64,000 nucleotides of DNA from Nymphaea colorata. Its lineage: Eukaryota > Streptophyta > Magnoliopsida > Nymphaeales > Nymphaeaceae. A program made the position numbers and the translations under genes. The stretch lies in the NCBI RefSeq assembly GCF_008831285.2, contig NC_045138.2:39609115-39673114 (forward strand), read 5' to 3'. The notes beneath the pieces were generated by a model, which saw only the letters and a program-made list of their open reading frames with translations, was not told where the DNA came from and did not search any database. Shown here in pieces: positions 26,611 to 37,700 of this stretch (position 1 is its first letter; each line of letters starts with the position of its first letter).

Positions 26611-26731
26611 TAAAAAAAAAAAAAAATTCAATTGCGCCATGTATTTTTTAGATTTGAATTCAATTGGCCCTACCTGAATCCAGAAGTTAGACTGTCGACC
26701 CGTCCCTAAAGAAAATCCTGACTCCGCCCCT
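26611..26731 (-). mobile_element. hAT-like MITE fragment, reverse orientation
   Basis: Read on the minus strand this segment starts TAGGGGCGGAGTCAGGATTTT and continues with CGACAGTCTAACTTCTGGATTC and AAAAATACATGGCGCAATTG, the same order of words as the copies at 28996 and 35187. The opposite end is lost in an A-tract. Its terminal sequence is part of a 34-bp tandem duplication (26722-26755 and 26756-26789). Confidence 0.55.
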
Positions 26732-26789
26732 AACAGTAAGCACTTTATAAAATTGCTCCGCCCCTAACAGTAAGCACTTTATAAAATTG
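26722..26789. repeat. 34-bp perfect tandem duplication at a MITE end
   Basis: CTCCGCCCCTAACAGTAAGC starts at 26722 and again at 26756. The duplication includes the terminal inverted repeat of the adjacent hAT-like fragment, so the MITE terminus itself is doubled. Confidence 0.9.
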
Positions 26790-27790
26790 CTCCACTTATT
26801 TACGTCACATGTATGGCTTCACCTACTTTGTATGCTTATTTTAAGAACTTTTTTATTATGAGAAATTTCAATGACACTTCTAAATTTTTGGTAAAAATGG
26901 AAGGGAAGACCAAAATTTTTATTTAAAAGTTAGGCATGCCAAATTTGTCGTCAATTAAAGAGTTCATGGGTCGTCCGAATTTGCTGTCCAGTGCGAAATA
27001 ACAATGCTCTTATACCCATGAAAGAAAAGATATAAAATAATGAAAGTTTTCTTTAGACAAAAATATCAAAAAATCAATCCAACTTTACTTTTTTTTATTT
27101 TTTGGAAATTAATAATGGGTGATTTGATTCTGAAGTAAAAGTTATGATATTCTAAATATTTGAAGAAATAAATGAATGAGAAAGATGAGAACCTTGCAGA
27201 AAAAGGAAAAGGGAAGTATGAGAAACACCCAAATTGATAAAGAGACCCAACATTCTTCCATTTTTTAAATACCTCAACTCACTTTCTTTGAGATATTCCA
27301 GACGACCGACTATGACATTCCCCTTAAAAGTTTAGGATTATTTACGAAAAGATTCCCATCTTTTAAGATAATAAAAACTTGCTCGAGCTTAAGTGTTTCT
27401 AGTTTAACGGCTTAAGTCTAAGAAATTCCAACATAAGCGTGTTTGTGTGAAATATTTTATTTTTAATGACAAAGTGCTCTTCACCAGAACCGTCCATTTG
27501 CAAAAAGCCGTAGAAATTGGGAGACTTCATTGGCAAGCCCTGGGATGTTAACTCTACGGGTTTGGATTTGGATTCGGGCCATCTCAACCATCAAGACCCA
27601 AGCTCGGGCTCGGCTCGGCTTGGCCATAATAAAGCTCATAAAGCAAATATAACGTATGCATTGCTGGACTCAAAATTACAGGAAAGGCCATTGTCCCCTA
27701 CCAGCCCCTCACCTCTGCCCTCAAGAATTTATAAGAGAGTTTGTTAAATTATTAGTTGTTTTGATTTTTAATTTTTTCTGACCAGAAATT
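26790..27790. other. Intergenic, no recognised gene
   Basis: AT-rich spacer without repeats I can name and without credible ORFs. Confidence 0.45.
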
Positions 27791-28150
27791 AAAGGTGAAC
27801 AATCCTTAAAGTTCGGCTGTTGTTTAATGAGATAAGTTTGAGTTCATGAGTCGACTTGTTCAAATAATCGAGTTGAGTTCGAGCTCAACACGTAACTGCC
27901 GAGTCGAACTCGAGCCTTAATCAAGTTCGTCGAGCCTTAATCAAGTCGATATATTCAAAACATGTTTACCAGTTTGCCGAGCTTTAATCGAGTCGAACTC
28001 GAGCTCAACACGTAACAATGAATATCAATTCTATTCAAGCGAGTTTGTCGAGCTCAAGTTCAATACATAACTGTCGAGTCGAAGTCGAGCTGCTTCCGTC
28101 GAACTATTCTCGAGCTCAAGCCGAGTCGGGTTTGAGGTTTTATAAGTATA
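27791..28150. repeat. GAGCTCG-rich degenerate repeat
   Basis: It contains the ordered words GTTCGAGCTCAACACGTAAC, GAGCCTTAATCAAG and GAATATCAATTCTATTC, repeated with drift. The same order recurs at 30465-30982, so the two are copies of one element. Confidence 0.6.
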
Positions 28151-28449
28151 GCTGAGCTGGAGGTGCAGACTCAAATCCTCGTGTTCTCCCCTAACAAAAA
28201 CTAAATTGGTGGAAGAGTGAGTTGAAATCTATAAAATCGAAAATCGTCCAACACACAAACCTCGGGTCCCAATGATGGTGGCATATAACACACTAAAAGA
28301 AATTTAAATTCATATTGAATATTCTTAAAAGCGTTTAGCTCTCTCCAGCAATTTTGGTCATTACTTGGTGAATCGGGTATGGGAATGGTCAGATCCAACA
28401 CGGATCCAACAGAAGGCTACGAGTACGATCCGTGATTTATATTTCTGCA

Positions 28450-28700
28450 TTTTGATGTAAAGAGGGACATTATGGTAAAATTCGGCCGACGTAAAGCGGC
28501 CATGGATACAGTCAACGAAGTCGGCAGCCGGAAGGCGACAAAAAGTGCGGCCGCGGACCAAAAACACGGCATCTCCCCCGCCATTTTCGCCGAAAACGCA
28601 CATTCCCAAAACGCCCCTCACGTTGTCTCGTTCTATGAATCCAAATGCCATCCGGTTCGCTCCCGCGTGCCGGCCGGGTCGGATGTCCCCACAATCAAAG
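28450..28700. other. GC-rich island inside the gene-poor stretch
   Basis: About 250 bp are clearly richer in G, C and CpG (GGCCG, GCGGCC, CGCGTGCC) than the AT-rich surroundings. Open frames exist on both strands (for example 28472-28756 on +), but none resembles a protein family. It could be a relic promoter or first exon, or a hypomethylated patch. No function is assigned. Confidence 0.35.
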
Positions 28701-28995
28701 TTATAAACCTGAACACCTGTGTTCTAAGACTGGTTTTGATGAGATTGAAATTTTAATTTTAATTTAACATCATGAATTTATTTTATAATTTAAAACAACA
28801 TGAACGGCTCCGATCCAAGACACATAACAGATCGACGGTCTGAACGAACCCAAATATGATGCCATTAAAATTACAAACGATTTCATAGTTGGTCGAACCT
28901 ATTTGCGGCCTTATTAAGAGTAAAGTGAATAGATCAACAAAAGCTAATAATTCATTATAGATAACTTTTTTGCTTTAAGGAAAGATATTTTTGAG

Positions 28996-29160
28996 CAAGG
29001 GCGGGCCGACAGTCTAACCTCTGAATCTGGATAGGGACAAAATGAATTTAAATATAAAAAATACATGGTGTAATTAAAAAATTATATTTTTTTAATGTAA
29101 TTTTTTTTTTCATTAGTTAGTTTGAGGCCATGGCCTAGGGGCCCCCTTCCCTCGCTCTCT
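28996..29160 (+). mobile_element. hAT-like MITE relic, subfamily B
   Basis: It begins CAAGGGCGGGCC and carries CGACAGTCTAACCTCTGAATC, AAAAATACATGGTGTAATTA and a T-tract before a GAGGCCATGGCC-type end. It aligns with 35187-35349 and 45471-45682. The right terminus is eroded and no target duplication is visible. Confidence 0.5.
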
Positions 29161-29431
29161 AGGACATTGTATCCAACCTAATGTGATGGTAAAAATGAAT
29201 TAAGATCATAACGTCTTCATTTTTAGTGCAAATCCCTTGTAGATAGGCAGGCCCCATATTGTTGTTGACGTTTTTTCTTCTCTAGAGATTATTAACTATT
29301 TGATTGGATGTGCTTTTTTAAGTTTTTGAGGTGAGCAGGAGGTTATCCGACTTCGAAAGAAAGTCAAAGCTCGTCCCTTTCTCCTTGCCCCTCAAGGCCA
29401 CAACAACCTCAGCAGTAGGATAGCCGCATGG

Positions 29432-29620
29432 CAGAGTCAAAAACTTTTCATAAAGGGAGAAAAATTAAAGTTTTTAAATTTTGACTAGGACCGAAATATC
29501 ATTTTTTAAACTTTTATATAAAACAAGTGAAATTTTTTAAAATATTCATGTATTTTTAAAAAAAAAAAAAATTTGAGGTGGGTCAGGACCTACACGGACC
29601 CTACCTTGGTTCCACCTCTG
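29432..29620 (+). mobile_element. hAT-like MITE, subfamily A
   Basis: A 189-bp copy with weak ends CAGAGTC and CCACCTCTG. Its body (AAATTAAAG, TTTTGAC, GAAATATCATTTTTTAAA, a T/A tract, then GAGGTGGG) is the same as that of 32930-33109. The flanks CCGCATGG and CGCATGAT partly match, consistent with an old or shifted target duplication. Confidence 0.5.
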
Positions 29621-30464
29621 CGCATGATCAACTTACATATAAAGCCCACCCCCTCTTTTTGTATATGAAGAAAGACACAAAGGATAAAAAATTTCAAATG
29701 ACTTTTATACGAATGAAATATCTCACATTCAGAGGGAGGTTTCTCTATATAAGAACAAAGGATTTGCAGATTTTCCGAAGGACACGACATTCATGGCGTC
29801 CGAGTGATTTTTGTTTCATGATCGCTAACGACAATTATATCTATATATCACGAAGAGAGTATAGCAGCCTTTATTTGGTTGCTAGTAATGAAACTTATCC
29901 TAACGTATTTTCATTTTGAGACAAGAGGTAGTCCTCTTTTTTAAGGGGACCATTTTCGGGAGATTCCAAGTGAAATGGACGACGTGATCCTCTTTCAAAA
30001 GTCGTTTGATAAGAAAACCATTGTGTTTCTAAGAACATATTCATAAATTATATTTTAATTATTTTAATATCAAGGATACCATATTTTTATATTAAAGAAC
30101 ATGGCATGATTATATACAGCATTTGATCGTACGATTTAAAATTCACATCTATAGTCACATCATATCTCTTAGGAACACAATGTTCTTCTTGGCAAATGTC
30201 CTATTAAAGGTTTGACATCCCTTGATGGCAGATGAAATGTTTGGAACACATAGAAAGGTGTTGCCTTCCGGCTCTTTCTTTGTGTTGTCGCTGCCTTTGT
30301 TTTCAAGTGAGTGCTAAGCAGAAGGCAAGAGAAAATGTCAAATTTGTCCAGTTGAAGACCTTCGATCAAGTTTCCAGGCTTGTCTTTCTCTTGCTTGAGT
30401 TTTACCATGGCGTTGAATATAAGTCCACACTATTAGATTTATTTAACTTAGTGTCAGTTTTAAG
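29621..30464. other. Intergenic, no recognised gene
   Basis: An open frame at 29578-29919 (+) begins inside the MITE and shows no family resemblance. Nothing else is supported. Confidence 0.4.
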
Positions 30465-30982
30465 TAGGGGTGAACAACGAGTCGAGTTACTCGATCTCGA
30501 CTCGTTAAAGCTCAGCACTTATACGAGTTCGAGCCGAGTCATTTTCTTAACAAGTCGAGTTCGAGTTCATGAGTCAACTTGTTCAAGTAATCAAGTTGAG
30601 TTCGAGCTCAACACGTAACTGCCAAGTCGACTTCGAATCTTAATGAAGTTTGTCGAGCGTTAATCAAGTCGATATATTCAAACGAGTTTACGAATCTGTT
30701 AAGCCTTAATCAACTCGATATATTCAAACAAGTTTACGAGTCTGTCGAGCCTTAATCGAGTCGAGCTCGAACTCAACACGTGATGATGAATATCAATTTC
30801 ATTCAAACTAGTTTGTCGAGCCTTAATCGAGTCGAGCTCGAACTCAACACGTAATGATGAATATCAATTCCATTCAAACTAGTTTGTCGAGCTTTAATCG
30901 AGTCGAGCTTGAGGTTTCATTAGTCTAGCCGAGCTCGAGCTGACTAAACTCGAGCTCGACTCAGCCAGGTTGGTTCATTCTA
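30465..30982. repeat. GAGCTCG-rich element with internal tandem units
   Basis: It starts TAGGGGTGAACAACGAGTCG and ends GCCAGGTTGGTTCATTCTA, which are loosely inverted relative to each other. Inside, a unit of about 70-80 bp (GTCGAGCCTTAATCGAGTCG, then CTCGAACTCAACACGT, then GATGAATATCAATTCATTC-like) is repeated about three times. A shorter relative lies at 27791-28150. It is non-coding and probably a non-autonomous transposon. Confidence 0.55.
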
Positions 30983-32394
30983 AACTCCACTCAATTTCTC
31001 TTATTATAAATCTTAATAAGGTCTCTTAAAAAAAGTGAAGCATGAAAACCTTAGGTTTGGCTCGGGATCGGCTACTTGTGCAGCCCCAGATGTAACACAA
31101 TCTCATAATTGCCTTGATAACTGATTTGGCTTTGGCATCATGGATAGGACAATTGATTAGGTGAATGGGAGAAGTATTTCATCGTACCGCTCAACAAGAA
31201 AGCCAAAAAGTCTTCTACCCTTCCCTCTTTCACTGAGGTACCAGACCTGCTTTTGGTGTCCCGAAGAGCCACCGTACTATTGCACTTTCTATGTTGAAAT
31301 TTGAACGTATAGATCATCACCTTTTAAAACCAACTTGTGGGCGGCCTACTATTGCACTTTCTACGTTGAAATTTGAACTCTGAGTTCAAAATTTCTCTAG
31401 CTAAATGCCTAACTAGTTTCATTTACTTTTAGTAGATCCGACTCGAGTCAGATCTTTTGTACTGTCCTTTATCAAATGTTGATCGGGTATCTGACCAAAC
31501 TGCTTAAAAAAAAATTGGATATGGAAAAAAAGGTTCGCATTCTAATCAGGAAATCAGATTCAAACTTATGAAATGACATGATTGAATTCATATTCGAATC
31601 TGCTTTTTAATAAATGTATGATTGGACTTGGATTCAGATTCAGTTTTAAATAAACATCTCATATCTAATATCCATACATTTTGAAAGCCGTTTTAGGTGG
31701 AAACAAAAGTTGAATTCAGATCAAATTCAGATTGAGAATTTAAAAATCCGATTTAGACATAGTATTAAACTTTCATCCATTCATATTGCCGTTTTATTGC
31801 CGTGATTTCAAAGTCCAACAAAAAATCCATAAACCCGTACACTTTTTTTTCTTTAAACCTAACCATCCTTGTTTTCCCTAGCTCCTCCTGGTGCTGCTTC
31901 AATTTTGTAGATAACTCCAAAATAAAACTACTTTCATTCAACTCGGTGGTTTTGAAAAATGTGAAGTCTTCTATATATATATATATATATATATTCTCCT
32001 CCTCTTAATGTTATTTCGGAGACTTTTCCTCATTGTGGTCATAATCCTGAGAAAAGAAAGTCAAGGTTTTTCAGTCAGCTCCAACAGAAAATCGGTACGT
32101 CCTTTTTTTTTCTTTCTAAACCTAACTTAAGAACTTATTGAGAATATTTGCATCTTGTGTTTGAATGAGTATTGTGTGGTCAAAACATATCAAGCATCCC
32201 AAATAAATTATCTGGGATGTTCCAAATGGTAGGTTAGTGGCATATTGTTTGCCTTGAAGCAAGTTTGTCACTTATTTCAAAAACTAAGAACAAAACATCC
32301 TAGTGAAAAATGTATTCTTTCCTTGCAAGCCTGCAGGGAGATGGAGTCTAACCAAAGATACATGTCAACATCCAATCTTGTGCCCAACTCGTAA
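30983..32394. other. Intergenic, no recognised gene
   Basis: Includes a GATTCAGATTC-type degenerate block (31480-31790) related to 13880-14235, and an AT dinucleotide run at about 31973-31994. No credible ORF. Confidence 0.4.
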
Positions 32395-32499
32395 GAGGCC
32401 GTTTGGCAATAGGAACACTGTGTTGGTCTTCTCTGAATATACGTAAAACTACGAAAGATTCGTGAAACTCACACGATGTTCCTAATGCCAAACGGTCTC
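32395..32499. mobile_element. Tourist-like MITE with TAA target duplication
   Basis: A 105-bp element with long inverted ends: GAGGCCGTTTGGCAATAGGA on the left and, read inverted, GAGACCGTTTGGCATTAGGA on the right, continuing to about 28 bp. It is flanked by TAA on both sides (32392-32394 and 32500-32502). The TWA duplication and the GGCCGTTTGG-type end are hallmarks of PIF/Harbinger-derived Tourist MITEs. Confidence 0.75.
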
Positions 32500-32929
32500 T
32501 AAAAGGAACATTCTCGCAGACCATGGCTTAGATTCTCACATACTACTCATTTGAGGTGGTGGCTTTTTCTGAAACCATGCAGATATTAACTTTGGATACC
32601 AAAGAAAGAAACCATGAAGTACTGCTTTCTTTAACATACAATTATGTACTTCTAATTGGCTCCTAGCTCCACTAATTTATATCCCACATGATTATGTTCA
32701 TGGTAAATATTGTTCCTTTTTGTCCCAAACCAGCATATCATTTTCCTCAAAATTATTATGTGTGACTGACACATATAATGAATGTGAATGCAGGACATAC
32801 CAGCAAGGCCGTTTTCAAGCATGCCATATACATAAATATTCATGCAGTAAGAAGTCGCCGGAGGTACAGTAAATTAAACCATCACTGCCAAGTCATACAC
32901 ATCAACTATCAATCACAAGCAAGGGCGGA

Positions 32930-33109
32930 GCTATAAATTTATCATGAGAGGGGCCAAATTAAAGTTTATAAATTTTGACGCGGGCTGAAATATCATTTAA
33001 AATTTTTTTTGTATAGGACAAGTAAAATTTTTTAAAATTTACATGTAATTTTTTTTTTTTTTGAGGTGGAGCTAGGGCCCATGCAAGCCCCCCCTTGGCT
33101 CCACCCCTG
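32930..33109 (+). mobile_element. hAT-like MITE, subfamily A
   Basis: A 180-bp copy beginning CAAGGGCGGAGCTATAAATT and ending TTGGCTCCACCCCTG, inverted ends of the CAGGGGCGGAG type. The flanks ATCACAAG and ATCTGAAA agree at five of eight bases, so the target duplication is eroded. It has no coding capacity. Confidence 0.65.
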
Positions 33110-33430
33110 ATCTGAAAGCTTGCAACTATAAGTTGGAGCTCGAATTTTGAGGCATTTTTTTCACCTATCTCTGGATGAAGTGACAAAGATTTATATGTGT
33201 CCATGCAATGAAATGATTTAACCATAATTTGTATTATTTAATATTTATACAACAGTAGTTTGTATATATGACAATGCCCAAGGGAATTGACCTACAGTTA
33301 AACCAAAATTTTGTGGTCATAACCTTCTGCAGAAGTTTCAATGAGGCGCCAGAGCCTCCCACCTTCACTTGGCCCTTAGGGTCTAGGTCTGCTTTCCGTG
33401 AGCATTTTATGTACAAACTGCCCAATTGGT

Positions 33431-33730
33431 TGAGCAACTTGAGCTCGGCTTGAGCTCAACTCGTATAGACTCAGCTAGAGCCCGGTACACGAGCTGAGCT
33501 TAACTCAAAACAATGAATCAAGTTCAGTTTTAAAGTGAAGTGGTCTATTCAACGAGCCGAGTTCTAGATAGGTGCAATCGACTTGTTTAAGCTTGATTAA
33601 GCTTATTGTTCAATGTGCAAAATATGTTTCTTGGTGTCGTGCCAAAAGACAAGCTCAAGCTTAAGATTTTAGAGCTAATTAAAATTTTAATCAGTTTGAG
33701 CTGAGCATGATAGGGTCCCTAGTTTCATGC
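33431..33730. repeat. GAGCTCG-type degenerate repeat
   Basis: CTTGAGCTCGGCTTGAGCTC, CACGAGCTGAGCTTAACTC and related words, with no coding potential. It is similar in style to 30465-30982, but the internal order differs. Confidence 0.45.
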
Positions 33731-34327
33731 ATAATAAATGATGAATTGGGATATTCTCGACATCTCATATCAGAATTTTAATAGACAGATAAAGAGGCGC
33801 CATGGAGAGCCCTTTGAAATTTGACCAACTTTGTCTCCAGTACATATCATTCCAAAATGTCTTTTGTAACGACATAAAAATTATTTAATTTGGAGCATTC
33901 ATCTCCTTCCTTTCTTGTCCAATAAGATAGTACATTCATATCATTACTAATTTATCGCCTTTCCCTTGTAATTTAGTCATTTGATTGGGCGTCACATTAC
34001 TTTCAAATGCATCCACATGCTTGCTGCACCATTATCCTGAAATTGCACTTTAAACTCTGCAGAAATGTGTTATATATGAAAGGAAAAAAAAAACATGTTT
34101 GGAATTCAATCAAAAGAAAATATAAAATCTTCCATATCCCTGAAACTCAATATCATTGTAATATGAAGAATTTGCCAAATTAAAATTCATTAGAAAGATA
34201 TAGCTATCCTATCTCAGGTTAACTTAATTTCAAGGATCCATTAAGCACACTGGCTCTCTGGCTCTTGGAGAGTTCCGCGTCCTAGAAAAACTTTGGAAAC
34301 AAAGGTCGTTTTGCAAATAAAATATAA

Positions 34328-34480
34328 GGGATTGTTTGACAGTTGGAACACTTTGTAGTGTTCCATGAATCGGCCCAAATATTCAAGCAGGTTCATAAAA
34401 CACTTGAACAAGTGTTTCATGAACCGCTCGAATCTTTTGACTAAATTAGTGGAATATTCACAAAGTTGGCAGACAACCCC
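34328..34480. mobile_element. Tourist-like MITE with TAA target duplication
   Basis: A 153-bp element with left end GGGATTGTTTGACAGTTGGA and right end (inverted) GGGGTTGTCTGCCAACTTTG, flanked by TAA (34325-34327 and 34481-34483). The interior holds an inverted ACACTTGAACAAGTGT hairpin. Confidence 0.7.
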
Positions 34481-35186
34481 TAAAGGTTTGGCCGAGGATT
34501 AGAAAAATATTCCAGCAGAAATGTAGAAATGTCTGGTTGGAATTTGTGGCACAAGAAAAAAAAAACGATAGAAAAGAAAAGTTAAAGGACCATAGTACAG
34601 TAGACGAGTACCAAAGCAGAAATTAAGAGAATTTTTCGCTTGCAAACAAGTGGTTGGTTTTGGAAAATGTTTACTGTGGGAACAACTTTCTGATTAGAAC
34701 AGCGAAAATAGTTTTGTTTTTCCTTGCTCAGATGACAACTCTTTTCCTATTGTTTTCTCGCTTGCAAACACGGCCCAAGTACATATGAAAAAGGGAAAAA
34801 AGAAAGGAAGAAAATAATCCCTAAAAGGAGAGGCAAAAGGAAGATGGTGCAGTGCAGATGAGGAAGGTATTTGGGACAAGCCACATGGCTGGTGACTTTT
34901 GAGGAAGACAATGGCTACTTATACTTAGGACAAAATATGAGCAGCATGAAAACATTGATGATCTATTAATTCTATATAGCTGTGAGATTGATGAAGAAGA
35001 CATCTAAAGGAGCCTTCATTCAAACGCGCCTCGGTTTTACCTCACTAGCTGCGCAAAGATTGTGAAAGGAGCCTTGTTTATAAAAGCTGACTACAGGGTT
35101 TATGTTGTTTGTACCTAGTACATACAACTATACTGTAAAGCCTAAAAAGAACATTTACGTCAATAGACAATTGAAAGGCTTCTACC

Positions 35187-35349
35187 GAGGGGCGGAGCTA
35201 GGATTTTTTTCAGGAGTGAGTCAAACAGTCTAACCTCTGGATCCGGGTGGCACCAAATGAACCTGAACAATACATAGTGCAACTAAAAATTTTCAATTTT
35301 TTCAATGTAATTTTTTTTTTCAATTTGTTAGGGTGGGGCCATGCCCCTG
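35187..35349 (+). mobile_element. hAT-like MITE, subfamily B, with 8-bp target duplication
   Basis: A 163-bp element from GAGGGGCGGAGC to GCCATGCCCCTG, flanked on both sides by CTTCTACC (35179-35186 and 35350-35357). An 8-bp duplication together with CAGGGGCGGAG-like ends is the hAT signature. The body shares the word order of the copies at 28996 and 45471. Confidence 0.8.
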
Positions 35350-35357
35350 CTTCTACC

Positions 35358-37600
35358 AAAATACTTGAGGTTTTGCTACCAAAATACTTGAGTTTCGCTA
35401 CCAAGGGCACCACCTTGGTTGAGTAAGGCTTAAAACTTTCAGCTTCAAAGGAGGCCAAGTTCCTCACTGTATATGCGCCTAGTGGTATAAGCAAGCACCG
35501 GCCCAAATAATTATGTTTCGTGAATCTATCCCAATGTCCAGAGCAGAAATAAAAAAAAATACTAATTGACTAACATGCATGGGGCTCTGCCCTAACTGCC
35601 AAGTAGGAAAATATCGTGGGAAAACTCAAAGCTGCAGAGTGGCTGTGATGAGACTTGATGTAAGGTCCTCAACTTGACACTCTTCACATCCGGTTCTTAC
35701 CATACATACCACCTTTGGGTGACATAAATTTAAATACTTCATTTTCACCTGTATGCCAATGAATGGTAAGTTTTGACGTTCATGCATCAAACTTGGGACT
35801 TACCATCATTTAATTACCTTCAGATGTTACCATACCACATATGCAGTAATAGATAATAGGACATTCAAGATGAATAAGAAACACAAAATTCGATGATAGT
35901 AAAGCATCGTTCTCCTGCTAATTAGGAATAGATAGATTATAACTATGGTACATGTATATGCAGTATGTATTTGTCTGGTTGCATCCTAAAGAAGATCTTA
36001 CCAGCATTTATCTCCACCAACATTGAGTACAAAAAAGTTGTGGATTCACTACAGCTAAATTCATTGGAGACAAATTGTTCGAAATCGAATCTGCTGTAGC
36101 CAACAATATTGACAAATTTTGTACTAGATATCAGGCAAATTTTCATAGGCCTAAGAGCCTAAAACTTTGTGTTGAAAAGAAGTATTCTTAGATGTGACAT
36201 GCCTTGCTTAGCACTTGAATATCTTCGTCTATGAGATAAAACTTCATTTTCTATATTCACAGAGTTACATTTATGCAAACAAGGGAATCGATTTCATATT
36301 ACCAAGAAGTGAGATCCATGTAATTATTCCTTCACATGAAAAAGCATCTCTACGATTAGATTGTTCAAAAACAAACTTAGAAAGCTGGCTTTTTTTAGCA
36401 TGATTGCATAAGATATTCCCATATCCAATGTGCTTACCTGAACTGGTGTTGCATAGCAGCACAGTAACATGCTTAAAGAGGAAAAAGTTAAGGGAAACAA
36501 AATGCGATCATAAAAGTAAGAGAAACCTATACAAAGTGAGAGAGTAGTGCTGCTTTTCAAGCAATGAGAGGCTTTCGATGCTCATCTAATGATATTAAAA
36601 TCATGCTTGATTTCTTGTTTCCATTTTATATGTGAAAACTGCAACGTGGGTGAAGAGACATTGTGTCTCTCTCAAGTTCCTAAAACAACCACATCGCCCT
36701 AGAATTACTTAAGTATCACCTTTAACAACAAAACATCTAAGTTTTCACTCACTTTTAGCTAGGAATGTCATCAAAGCACCTGCAAAGGTTCTCTGTCATA
36801 TGACATTATTTCTTTATATATATATATATATATCCAACGTAATTTATAACCAAGTTACTTTTTCTGTTTCATTGTGATCCAATGAACATGACATATATAC
36901 ATATATAACATAAAGTTAGCATGTTGGTACTCTCATTATTTCATTCTAAATTACCTTAAATGGCAATATGCGAGCCACCAATGACCAGTTGTATATATAT
37001 ATATATATATTCTAGTGTGTCGAACATTGTTGGATAGTTATAATTTAAAATTTATTGTCAAAAAACCATTACTAAATTGTTTAGTTACTATAATGTGACA
37101 ATAGTTTGCGATGGCTTTAGTAACTATTTATAGTCTTTTTACTAATCAGTTTTTTAAATTTTAACCCACCACGTCAATATGAATATATATATATATATAC
37201 ATATATATAAGAATGGTGACTCTAAGAGTCATTTAGCGATCTAATAAAAATTACTTTATGAAATTGGTTGGGAGAAAAAAAAAAGAAAAGGCATCATCTA
37301 ACATTAACTCATATATTTTTTTTTCTTTATTTTTGCAAGCATTTATCTTCATACTATATATATATATATATATTGTGCCAATGGAAAACAATTTTTATAT
37401 TTGTAAAAAGAGAGAGAAAAAAAAAAAGAGACCCTGCCCGATTTGGTCTGCCAATATTGCAAAGCGATGGTGTTGACCCGTGCAAGATATGCCGAACCGC
37501 GACTATTTAAATGCAAAAGGAAAAAGGAAAGGCCAGTCGACGGCCGCACTGCCGACTCTGCCCGGCATTTGGCCATTACTTCAAGGGTGTTCTAGTCATG
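35358..37600. other. Intergenic upstream of the GH3 gene
   Basis: AT-rich, with several TA dinucleotide runs (about 36816-36834, 36991-37009, 37180-37208 and 37356-37374). No ORF resembles a known protein. The last 150 bases become GC-richer towards the GH3 promoter. Confidence 0.45.
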
Positions 37601-37700
37601 GAAAAAGTCGGCCGCGTTGGAGCAGCTGCCTCGTGCGTGGCTAGTCACTTCTCTCTCCCTCTATAAATACGAAATATTGCGCACGCTGCTTCCCCACCCC
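37600..37700 (+). promoter_or_regulatory. Core promoter of the GH3/JAR1-like gene
   Basis: A good TATA box, TATAAATA at 37662-37669, lies in a short GC-richer stretch. Transcription would be expected to start around 37690-37705, followed by a CT-rich leader typical of plants. The assignment rests on the TATA position relative to the spliced leader. Confidence 0.65.
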
